Assembly: GCF_022458985.1 (NCBI RefSeq)
Contig: NC_061782.1
Location: 13,409,672-13,473,671, forward strand
DNA from: Mugil cephalus
Taxonomy: Eukaryota > Chordata > Actinopteri > Mugiliformes > Mugilidae
Direction of reading: 5' to 3'
Length of the DNA: 64,000 nt
Below, piece by piece: positions 25,990 to 56,700 of the stretch. The notes under the pieces were generated by a model. The model was not told the origin of the DNA. It searched no databases and saw only the letters and a program-made list of their open reading frames with translations. Each line of letters begins with the position of its first letter. The first letter of the stretch is position 1. A program made the translations under genes and the position numbers.

Positions 25990-26086
25990 GACTGAGGAGA
26001 GCTTCTAGTAGACACACTCCTTCACTCAGTCACTCTGCCCTTGGCTCCTACAAGCATCCACCACTGCAACATTTGCTGCCTTGCAG
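25990..26086 (+). other. loxl4: Probable non-coding first exon of loxl4
   Basis: The segment ends in a near-perfect donor, CTTGCAG|GTGAGT, at 26086/26087. It lies 1.6 kb before the acceptor of the start-codon exon (TTTTTACCTGCAG, 27685/27686) and just after a purine tract. It contains no ATG that would compete. The 5' edge is approximate because no transcription start can be read from sequence. Confidence 0.45.
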
Positions 26087-27565
26087 GTGAGTGAACTTTC
26101 ACCTTAACTTCTCCTTTTCTATTTTTCTTTTTTATCTTGGTACAGAATATTATTTTGTTTCGACTTGATCTCCTTGTTTTTATTTATTTTTAAATGCAGG
26201 TATATCTAAGAGTAGTGTAACAGGTGTTTAGGTCATAAATGTAGGCACAGGTTACTATAGGCTTTCTCAAAGTTGAGGATCTTTACAAATTAATTAGCCG
26301 TAGAATTAGATGGATATATGGTAGTAACGTTCAGACTTTTGCAGAAAATATTAAATAGACAGTTACTGTTCCATACATTACAATTAAATGAGGTTTCCTC
26401 TGTTTACTTGTTGCTGGTTTGTTCTTTTATAATTCCATCATCTGAGTAGACAAACATATTTTATGCAGTTTGTGCACAGTGTTGTCCTGTGGCCTGCAAT
26501 GATTTCAGCCACTGTCTCCACCACTGAGTGCTTGTTTGCCTATGACAGATGTTAACCTCCAGTTAAAACCTGCCTCGTGTTTCTGTCTGCTCAGTTAGCC
26601 TTGGGGGTTGTTTTATTCGCATAAAAAAGTGCGCCTTAATTATATGCCTATATTAGACATGAGTGGAGGCATGAGTACGCACAGTATTCTGGCTTCCACT
26701 GCACCAGTGCAAGATTGCAGCAAATGTGGGACTGCTCAACAAGCCAAGCTGTATCTCTCTGATTGTCAGCTGATAAGTTTCCACAGCAGTGGTAACTGTC
26801 TCAGCGCATCGTTTCCTGATAACAGAGACGAACACACTGCTGGCTATTTAGGAGACTATCTAAACTGTTTAGTGTATCTGTCCAGAGGATGTCACCGTTG
26901 GTCTATTTCATAACCAGAACTCTCATTGTGTCTATTGGTTGTCTGTTTCACCTGTGTTGAAAGGAATTATTCACGTGTTCATGCTGTTATTTAAAGTTTG
27001 ATGATGAACTTCAGTGGGGTTTTTTTTTTTTTTTTAAATCACATTTGAAACAAAGGAAAGTGTACAATGTAGCTCCAAACTGGCTGTTCATAGGCTACTC
27101 ATTGAAATATTTGGAAAATCTAAATTTCAACCCTACAGTGTTATTGTAGGGCCCAAGAAGACCTTTTAACTTTTGTTAATTTTAATTTTTTGTTTTTTTA
27201 ATTTTCATGTAGAAAATCAAAATTAATTAATTTATGGCTCATTGTCCTGTATGTATTTAGAACATTAGAACATAAGTGCTGATTGAGGAACTTGTCAAAT
27301 ACACATTAGACAACATTAGGGCACTTCTGCTAATAAAGCAGTTATGCCCAGTGTTCATACAGAAGTGGACCTAGCAGACCACATTAGACCCCGATTTGAC
27401 CTGAGAATGTTGCCTTGAATTTGGCTGATTGGCTGAGTGAAAACCACATGCTTCCTTACGTCATTGGGTGACACAGGGACGCCAAAGTTAAGTGTAAAAG
27501 TTACCATATATGGTTCCTCGCGTCATAAAGGGTTAATGGACTGAAATTCATTCGCTGGAGATTTT

Positions 27566-27566
<1 letters not shown>

Positions 27567-27638
<72 letters not shown>
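27567..27638. repeat. (TA)n microsatellite, 72 bp
   Basis: Alternating TA broken twice by a single base slip, ending about 47 bp before the acceptor of loxl4 exon 2. It lies within the branch-point region and is self-complementary. Confidence 0.9.
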
Positions 27639-27640
<2 letters not shown>

Positions 27641-27706
27641 AAATAAGTGTAACAAACTGAAAGATGTTAACGTTTTTACCTGCAGGCCCTCCTCCTCTCG
27701 CTCACG

Positions 27707-46502
<18,796 letters not shown>

Positions 46503-49130
46503 CCCTTCCCGGGGTCCAGCATGAAGGCCTTCCACTGGGGCCCAGAGACTACTCAGGGTGGGCTGAGGTCTAAGGCCCCGGGACCTTTGGACCTTTGGAC
46601 TCACAGTAACAGAGAAAATGGCGCCTGCTCATCTCCTTGGCAGATGTGGATAAAATATTCAAAAAGCACATCATATCACTGCAGCGACCTTTTCAGAGAC
46701 TCCATTCTCAACTCAAACAGCCATTGACAACAAGAGTGGAACAGGTGCCATATGGTTCAACAAGTTGTTGTTTTTCTAACTCTAATTAATACGATTTTTG
46801 ATATGACTATAGATATACTGATCTTTGTGAATGTGGACTACTAGTAACTTATAATAGTTAAAACATATAGCCTTAAAAGACCGTAATGTCAGGGAAACCG
46901 GTGCTGTTTGGAAATCGTAGAACCAATCTGAGAAAAATGTCCCCAAATTATCGATAGAAACTGATGAGAGGATCATTTGTGATAGTTGTGCTTAAATATT
47001 GGTGCTCTTTAACAATACTGTATGTCGATTATATTAACCTCACCTCATGTTTCAAGTGTTTAACCGAGTTTAACGCGGTGTAGCTTCGGGTAGTTTTCTC
47101 TTGCAGCCAACGATAATTTTATGAAAGTGTAGCTGTGCTTCTCATCTACCACAGATAAGAAGAGGTCAAATTGCTTTTATGGAACGAAGCACTTTATCTT
47201 TTGAACATCAGTATTCTTGATTTTCCCACCGTTTCTTTTTTAATTAGCCTCCAAATTGACAATTCAGGGTGTTTATCAAAAAATTACCTTATTGTGTTTT
47301 ACCTTTCCGATTTCTGTAATCTGTGTTTAGTTTTCATATTCATTGTGCTATTTATGCTGTACTTTATTACTTTATTTATTCAAGGAATTCACACTTACAA
47401 GGCAGTAGAGAGTTTAACTATTTTTTTTTTTTTTCCTGAGATAACTAACCAGGGAGAAAATATGCAGAAGCTACAGGACGTAGAGTTAGAACAACCCCAT
47501 GATGCAGATGAATAATTGTTGATTTTATTTTAGTTATTAAAACAACTGTAACTGTACGGTTTTCTCTGCCAGCGTCTCTGATGGGAGGCAACTGACTGGT
47601 CTGACAGAAAACCACAGTATTGTGGTAGGCAGGCAGGGTTTTGAGAGCATATAAAAAGCCTTTTAATTACGTCTGTTTGGTTAGACTTAAGGTTACGGTT
47701 AAGATTCGGGCCATAGCATGTGCTTTATAAAGAAACGATGGAATTGTTACTAATCAGGGAAAGGGCAAGAATCTGGATTTCAGCCTCTACAAACACTATA
47801 AGGGAGATCTTCAGAAGGAGGCCAGCCAGGACGACAGTGATTGGAAGAAAGAATGAGGAAGTAAAAGAAGGACCGAAGGGACGGATAAAGTTTGGATGAA
47901 AACGTACGCAGACGCACAGTTTTTACTACCAAAGCTGTCTGTTTGGAGGGAGCCTCGCAGAGACCACAAGTTGGCATTTTCAGCTCCCCAACGAGAACAA
48001 CATGTTTGTCTGGGAGAAAAATAAACTCTACTATTCACACTTTAACACAGTAAACAGTGGCCTTATTTTGGCTTAAGCTAGGTCTGCTAACATATACTCT
48101 ATCCCTCTACGCTCTGCTGAATAAGCAGCACCTAGCACGCCAAACAACGAAACAACGTTGTGTTCTTTATGGCACGGGGACACGTGTTAACGATGTTTCT
48201 TTACACATGAACGTGTTTGATGTGCCTGCCTTACTGTCTGGCGGTTAAACATGTTAAGACGGTTTTCTAATGGACAGTTTCCAGGACATGTTGTGGAAGG
48301 GAGACGTCACTCGTAAAGGACAACTGTAAACTAATTTAATTTGTTTAGCAGACGCTCTAAATCCTCACCACAGAGCAAACAAAGAAGGCATTGAAACATT
48401 CCCTCGCTTCATTGAATAACCTTTTATAACCATGCACACCTGGCCAATCTCAGTCAGCCTTATTACTAGTAACTGTATCAGGTAGGATTAGTGCTAAAAT
48501 GTGTGCTTTTCTGTTGTTTTGTGCTTGTGTACAGTTGGCGTTTGACATATTCCTATGGTCTGTTATGTGTGTTATTTAAAAATGATATGCCATTCCATAG
48601 CTTAAGTGGGTTCATATTCATCATTTTACTGTATTAGTGTTCATGCTCTAAGCACAGAGCATACAGCACAGGGATAACATTTGCTATGGCCAGTTGTGCT
48701 TTAATTTTGCTGAGAGTGTGATCCATGTGGAGCTGATCTACAGTCATGTTCACAGAAAGCTGTGCTCTCAGGGACTTTGACCTCATCTAAAGAGTAAAAA
48801 TAAACATTTCATATGATGTGATTTAGTTTCCTTTTAGCTGTGATATATTCGTGATGACAACAAATGTACTGGAGCGGTCTGTCAGTGCCCATACGAGAAA
48901 GAAAAAAAAGAAAAAAAATCTGTACCCACATGTTTATTTTGCAGGTAAAAAATGTAAGGTATGAAGGCGATAAGCTTTGTTACGTTTGTCTTTTTTTTTT
49001 TTTTTTCCTTGGGGAAAGTTAGGATAGCTGCAGAAAGACACTGGCTGAGTCAGAGGCAAGTTTCAGTTAAGCAACAAATCACTATCCATTCATTCATCAT
49101 TACTGTGAATCAATAAAACTTCATCACACA
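46503..49130 (+). other. loxl4: Probable 3' UTR of loxl4 and flanking sequence
   Basis: Non-coding sequence after the TAG stop. Possible polyadenylation signals are ATTAAA at 47536-47541 and AATAAA at 49112-49117. Which is used cannot be told from sequence, so the UTR may be about 1.0 or 2.6 kb long. Confidence 0.4.
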
Positions 49131-50396
49131 CTAAGCTGTCCTCTGCTTCCTGCCTCCTTCTTTCCGTTAATGCATTACACTGCAGAATATTTGTGGATGA
49201 GAAAGTGGCTCAGATTTTATGTTTTCTCTGCAAGAAAAAAAAAAAAAACAGTATAGCCTTTTCCTTTCCTCTGCTCTGATACATGTTTGTCTTATTCAGA
49301 GGGAAACTGAATCTGATTACTCAGTCACCCTGTGTTCCTGCGCTTTTACGGTAAAAACTGGTGTAGTACTGGAACTTTATTGGACAATTTCCCCTAAAAT
49401 GTCAAACCTACCCTTTTAAGCTGTTAGATTTGTCGCGACTTGATCCTTTGCAAATACTACCTCTCACGGGAACGGAGGAATAACGAAACTAGCCCAGAAA
49501 TAAAAATACACAAAAGTGTCCGGGGATTAATGACTGCATTCAAACACATCAAATCTGGTAGAAGTGGGTGGGGCGATCGGCTATGTCTGGAAAGAATATT
49601 TACTCTTAACAAAAGTTGGATTTGATCGCAGCCGACAAATCCACCCAGAAAGAAAACAGCTGAGCTGTGAAGTGGTCGCTGGCTGAGATGAAACAGCTGC
49701 TGGGTAAACAGGAAAGGAATACTTGAAAGCAAAGCACCTGGGTTCATGGACTGTTCTCAAAAAACATTCAGAGTCCTTCCATGCGCCTTTAAAATGCTGC
49801 ATTCCTACAAATACTAAGGCAAGTGGACCCGTGCTGTAAGCAAGTATAATAAACTTGCCCTGTTTTTATTAGAGAAAATGAAACTCTCCTCATGCAGGTT
49901 CACTTGTTGCCGGGAAACACGACTTCCATGGAAGAGGCCATAACTGTGTCGACATGCCAACATGCTGGCAGACGCTACAAACTAGTATCTAGAACTTGCT
50001 TTAAGAACTTGATTACATTTCCAGAAGATCTCATTCTTGTAAGTGTGAACCCACATCCAAAGTAAACCCAAGCAAACTGAATCACCGTATCAAGATCAAT
50101 CACGGCCGGAGAGAAAGAAATCAATTTCTGGGGAGATAAACAAAATAAAAATAAAAGAAGAGAAATGTAAGCACACTCCATTCATGCGGAGCCTCAGCCG
50201 GCCGAGCAGATCTCATTTTATCCTCACAGGGCCACTTCCTGTTTGCAGCACGTGTTTTTATTCGGGAGGCCCCCCTGCCGCCCCACCCTGACCCGACGGG
50301 GACCAAAGACGGCTCCACAACGGAGACTGTGTGCGCTCTCTGAATGACAGACCTGTCCATACAAGCTACGAGGAACCCTCCCTACACCCCAACAAG

Positions 50397-50420
50397 CACA
50401 CACACACACACACACACACA
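50397..50420. repeat. (CA)n microsatellite
   Basis: Twelve uninterrupted CA dinucleotides in the loxl4-crtac1 intergenic region. Confidence 0.85.
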
Positions 50421-50766
50421 AACAACTGGACTGCAGAACAAGTTTCGCCGTCATCTCTTTCGGAGGCAGTGTTCCATGGTTTATAACGCAGACAGGCATA
50501 GCGAAAGGATTTTTGTGATGGAGCTTTCAGATTATTGGGCAGGAATGTCTACGCTGAGAGCCACGTGGCAGCTTATTGACTTCACGACGACTCGCTTTTT
50601 TTTATCATGTCTCGGAGAGATGAGATGATGCTGCTCCTCTTGCTGTTAGTTTTCTTTTATAATTGGTCCGGCTGCTTTCATTACTTACAGTGCGCAAGGC
50701 CCCAACTCATCACCTGGGATTGTTAATATTTACTGATAAGGAGATGCTTTCCTGAATCATGAATGA

Positions 50767-50779
50767 ATTTGCATAATTA
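50767..50779 (+). promoter_or_regulatory. Octamer plus homeodomain core (candidate enhancer site)
   Basis: ATTTGCAT, a perfect POU octamer, runs directly into AATTA, a homeodomain core. It lies inside AT-rich, non-repetitive sequence (about 50630-50850). The motif is seen directly; enhancer activity is inferred. Confidence 0.3.
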
Positions 50780-53700
50780 CCCCATCCTATTGAGATAAAA
50801 CATTATGAGATGCACTTAATTTCGTTGTCAGACCCACTGAGACAGTAAATGTCAGGGATGTAGAAGCAGACCTCATCCAGGTGACTGTCACCTGCATCCT
50901 CACGTGCTTCTAGCATTGCGCTGAACCTTATGTATAAGCAAAGTTGTCTTTATGTGGGTGCATGTTCCTGTGCACGTACATAACCCCGAACCCCTCCCCA
51001 CCCCGGTCCTCTCCTCTCCCCTAAGAGATTTACGGCAAAACAGCCCTGTGAGAGAGTACACATGCTCTGCCCAGTCTCTGTACTGCACCCTGACAATTAC
51101 TGCTATATATACCACTCCAAATGAGAGCCGTGGACCCGAGTGATTATAGGGTGGAGCAGGAGCAAAGAGGGAGGAGGGGGTGGTGGGGGACGAAAAAAAG
51201 TGAGGCGACTCGAGAGAGAAGGAGAGGAGCGAAGACAGCGCGGAGGAGGAGGGCGACAGGCAGCGCGACTGGAAGTGACTGAAGTCTGCTGCAAATTGCA
51301 TTGTGCATTTTTCATAAATCAGCGGCACATGACAAGCGACGGTTTAGTCTGAAACATGTTTTAAAAACAGGGAAGAGGGCGCGGTCAGATTAAAGGGACG
51401 ACAGGCATGCGGGGAACGAGCAGCATCCTCTGGACCGTTTGGACCCGAGATTATGACCTCTGTCTGCGCGCTCTTCCCAAATAAATTGCAAGGCAGGGCC
51501 TTAAATACCAGAACAGAGAGTATGTAAGACGCTACATTGGGTAAAGAAGTGCTGCCCTCTACTGGGAAGCCAAATAAATGGAACGTAAAAGAAACTGAGG
51601 AAGGTTTTTAGAAACCTGACACAGGACTGAGGAAAGCAGACGCAAAATATAAGAGAATATTGTCTGAAGAAGCTTCCACAGATCAGTCTCCATAGCACTT
51701 GGGCGTCCAACTCTGAAGCCTGTCATATCAGCTGACTGACAACCCAGCTGTCAATGACAGAGCTGCGCCGACAGGTGACCTGAGCTCGGCTATCTGGCGA
51801 CGTCATGCCAAAGAGAAGCACCTAAAGAAAGATTGATGGGCTACGATTTGATGTCACAGCAGAAATCCCCACGTGCGATGATGCATCGAACTGACGGACG
51901 TAATGGACGCAGCTTTGTTACACGGCTCCAGCCCCATGATGATGATGAGCCATTTGCTAAATAGATCCGTCTACCTCACAGGGGTCACGAGGCTGTGGGG
52001 AAAGGTGGTGAACTGGGAAGTGTCGAGCGGGGAAGCGCTTGTTCTTTTAATCCGTCCTACGTGAGCCGTAACCATCCCCCTGCGGGGGAGAAGGCAGCAG
52101 GATCGCATTAACCGTAGACCGGTTTTCATCGTACAGAAACCCACGCTCTGCCTCACTCCAGCGACTCGCATAATTGGAAGCATCTTGGCATGAAGATAGA
52201 GTCAAGGTGGCGTATCAATGGGCGCGTACTCCAAGGGCATGCAGATAAGAAAAAGGCGGCTCCTCTTGACACGTCGTGTCCATGATAGGGTCACTGGCCC
52301 TCCCTAAAAAGACAGCAGCCTCCGTGTTGACTCCCATATAAATAGCTATAGCTGATCAGTGGTGTGGAGACGTGTAGTGCGATTCACTGCCAGTGGTGCT
52401 CATCCCGAGCCCAGCACTAAGGAGAAACTGTTTTGTTACCAAGTCTTGTTTCATTATGTATGCGTGTTAAGCAGCAGATAATCCCTGGGGCTCTGGATAC
52501 AGGATTTCATCATATAACTTTACGATTTATAGCCACTCTTTTAAGGTGTCCTGATACACTTATAAAGGGACAGTCCTGTGACTTACAGTTGGATTCTGTC
52601 AAATTTCAACATGTATAATAAATGGACTTTAAAAAAGTGGGGCTAGAGCTACCTAAACTTTTATCTCGGGATTTCTCACAAAGCTTTGACATAACCTTTC
52701 ATTAGATCCTTACTTTCAGGTAAATACTCTCAACTTTCTTATTCAAACCTACTGTTTAATGATGTGAACATTTTGAGGAACCTTAAGTTTTTGTTCCTGT
52801 GTGCTTGTTCTGCCCTACATTCCCACTTCTGTAGCATTTTACAGAAACTAAAAAAAATATATCTGCAACTGTTTGGTTAATAGTTTATTTTACAGATATG
52901 TGGTGATTTTGAAGAGTATTCAGACTGGTGTTTCATGGAGTGAGTTGTGTTCTGCAGTTGATTACATTTTTTTTCTACTACCTCTACCTCTAGAAACTAA
53001 CTCTTTTTAAAACGGTGCCTCTCCAGTGATGACATAATACGGACCTCGTGGAGCACATCGATTCGGTCTAGTGAAAAACGCTCCGTTTCTCGTCGTCACG
53101 CCTACTTGTTCCATCTCGCTAAAGCATCCTCCACCGTCCCCGCTGCCGCTCCTCATCCCGCAGCAGCGTCCGCGACCACTCCGGGCCTCTCCGGAGGCGG
53201 GAAAAAGAGCTGGACTTCTCCACCTCCGCACAAATAAAACTGTGTGCCAAGCCGCATTAACTCTGCATCCTTATCGCCTTTCTGACTTGAGACATTTTAT
53301 GAGCGCGAGCTGTCAGCCCCCTCAGACTCCCAACAACGAGAAGTGCATGCTTTATGCACTGCTGCGTCACCGGCACCGCTGGTTCCTAAACACCATTATC
53401 ATCTCACTGCACACACACACAACAACAAAAGGTCACATTTCTGACTTCAGCTTCATCGCATCTCTCTGTGCTACACCTACACTTTTGGACGGGCTGCATT
53501 TAAAATTAAGCTGCACGCAAACACGGCCATGTGTACACACCTGGTTGAGCCAGAGGACCCGCTGCGGCCTCTGCTGCCAGCTTAAACCAGCTCTCTCGAC
53601 TCTCTTAAAGTTCCCTGCCCACACAAACGCTGACCGCACCGGCCCCTTGCTGTCTCTGAAATAGGCGTTTATGCTTGCTGAGGAGAAAATGACTCATCAG

Positions 53701-56700
53701 CATGGCGGGAATGTGTGCATATTTCCAGATACATCTATATAAAACGTGTAAAATAACGTGGAGGCGCCTAATTTTAAATCAAATATGCAGTGGCGTGTTG
53801 TGCGAGGGTCAAAAATGCTCCACCGGAACAAATACATTTCACGCTGGCTGGGTTCTAAATGTTCGGTCGGATATTTTTTCGCTTTTCAGGTGTATCCTGA
53901 TAATTTTGCGGATGCGTTTCACTCGGTGAAAGATTCCCTTAAAATAATATAAAACATGCTTCCCAGTGTGCACCCGCTGCTGCCTGAATCTGCTTGCATT
54001 TATTTCGGCTGCGTCGCGCCGGCTTGCACTCAACTGCAGCATTGGTGTATGCAAAAACCTCATAATCACGCTGTGGCCACAGCCCCTTGTGGCTTCTTTA
54101 GCCTTAACTTAATTCTGCTCCACTAATCATAATAATTATAGATATTACCGTAGCCTCGGTAATTACTGTAGAGCACTAACTCTTCTCCTTTAATGGATCC
54201 TTAAACAAACAGATTTCAGACAAGTTTGGGAAGAAAACTAATTTATGGCTCTCTGAGGGGAGATCAATCAGGTGACGGGGTTGGGTCTGGGAGGGTGTAA
54301 TAGGGTGGAGTTCAGAAATTAATACAGAGCGCAGTAAGAGATGGAACTCGGCTCTTCCTTCCTTTTTTTTTCTTTTCGTTTTCACTTCTGCTTCCCTTTC
54401 ATCCCGACGTCCCCCCTTCTCCCCGCGCCTTTGCCACATTATTTATCTGCGCTGTCACACCATTGTTGTGATTATGGATGTCATGCAGTCGTAAAGCGCT
54501 CCACGATCAATAGGCCTGAAATTAAACCAAAAAATGAATTTCCGCAGTGTCGGCCGCATGCACTCCTGAGCAGGAATTACCTTGCAGGAGAATGGCTGAT
54601 TACCCCACTGAGGAGACGGGGACAGGGACGCAGGAGGAGGGATAGTTTGTTGACTGAGGCTGGCAGCAGAGGCGGTCGGTGCAAGGACGCTTGTTTCAGC
54701 AAGACCTCAAACTTAGTTTTTTTTTTTAGATTTAAAAGAAAAAAACATGACATAATAGAATTTATTAAGGTTTAAAGGATGAGTTTAAGTTTCATTTTGT
54801 ATGCGTGCAATGTAAAACAGGGTGTAGAGTATGAAAGGGTCTAACTGAAGGAATGATTAAGTAATTTCTCCTAAGCTGGGATCAATACATTATTAGGTGG
54901 TGAGATGAAAACATCGCTTATTACCTTTATCATCAGGTCGTTTAGAAATATAGAGACTTCGGTCATGTGGCGCTCAAGAATGAAGAAATAAGTGGTAATA
55001 TAGAGAGGTGGTTTGTTGGAAAGATTATGTGTACAACATGCTCGGTGTATTTCAGAATTATGCCTCTTTAACTCTGGTATCTGTCGTTTGACGCTCATTT
55101 CCCTGACTGCTGTTTACCCTTCTACCTGCTGCAGCCTCATCAAACTAGCCTGCCTTTTAGCATCTTCCTCTCTACACATCCCTCCACCATCCTTTGTATC
55201 ACTGCCTTGTTTCCCCTTGTCCCTCATTTAGAATCGATTTGCTATTAATGACAGAGGGAGGGCGACAGGGGCTGAGGTGGCTGCAGCTGCGTGACAGGCT
55301 TCTTCATCTCCAAACAGGAAGTTTGGTTTACATCAGCCACAGGGCGGGAACTGTCACCAGGAGACCCGAGGGCTAATGGGCTCGATTTATGCTCTCGTCT
55401 CCTCCTCTCGCAAGTTGGAAGAAGACCGAAGTCACCGATCTGAGCTCTTTTTGGCGCTTTTTTACTCCACGGAATTTGGATTTGGTTTTAAGTTTGGAGG
55501 CTGGGGGACAATTCAAGGCAAAATTAAAAGTTCGCTCCTCAGATAAGATGAGAAATCTGAAATTAAATAAAGCGCAGTCACGCTTTTTTTATGCAATTTC
55601 TTGCCTTTCCCCTAATGCGACATGTCAAGACGAATTCAATTCATCACTCCGCCAAAGAGCCGCCTGGTCCTGGGCAATAACCGCAGTTTGCTTTTCAAAT
55701 CAATTTGACAAATCTTTTGAGAATCGTAAAACAGTCTTAGAGCAAATAATGGCCTGACACTGCGCATTAGCAAGAAAGACACGACTCGAAGCCGACATCT
55801 GAACACGTGGCTCCTGGGCATGCAGAGAAACATCATGTTCTGTCACTCATGAAGCTGTGGCGGCATGTCAATAAACATTAGCTTTACGGAGGATATCTGG
55901 GAGCAAAATGTGTTATAGCTCTGGACTGACTCAACCTTCAGCTCTGACCCAGCTTCAGTCAGCCTGGTTAGACTCAAATGACAGGAAATCTAAAAGTTAA
56001 TTCTAGTAATTAGTCCGCTCTGTTTATGAGCCGAAATGACTGATATTTCCTCGTCTCGTTTTGTGATGACTCGGCCGTTTGATTCGTCACGCGCTGCTTT
56101 CTATTCCCGCTCCGTCCTCCGTCCGTACTCCATCTCCCTCCCGTCCACGTGAGCATCGTGGTGACTGAACTCGTTCTCAACTATTTATTTGCTTTATTTC
56201 CTGAGATCAGCTATAAAGAACAAACACTATTAAGCCAGCCAATCAATAAGGGAACATCAGCGCTCTTATCCCCCCCTACTCCTGCAAAATAGATTTATAT
56301 CTTCTGCCTGGGCAACATAAATCACATATTCATACATTAAATTAAAAATGTGATTGATAGCAGAGAGAGTGAGTATAAAACCTCATGATGTAAAAAAAAA
56401 AAAAAAAAGTGGAAAAAAAACTAATATTATTTGGGGACTGCAGAGTGTGATTTCAGCGTAATTCTTCACAGTTTGGAGGACATCCTCATTAGGGGGGAGC
56501 ATTGTCTTTTAGAAACGCACAACTTTGTAAAACTGTAGCTAAAGGAGCAAATCGTGTAAACAACGAGCAGCATCTGAGCTCGGTGTTACAGGACAGATCT
56601 GAACACTAACTAAAGCCTAAACTCCGAGGGAAATTCATCTTGACTGTAAAGGGGGCCGGTCAATTTCCATCCCCCCCCCCCGGCCCGTGCACGCCATCCG

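Noticed and set aside
55389..55757. 122-codon ORF in the intergenic region
   Set aside because: No domain or coding bias, and the segment looks more like a non-coding conserved block.
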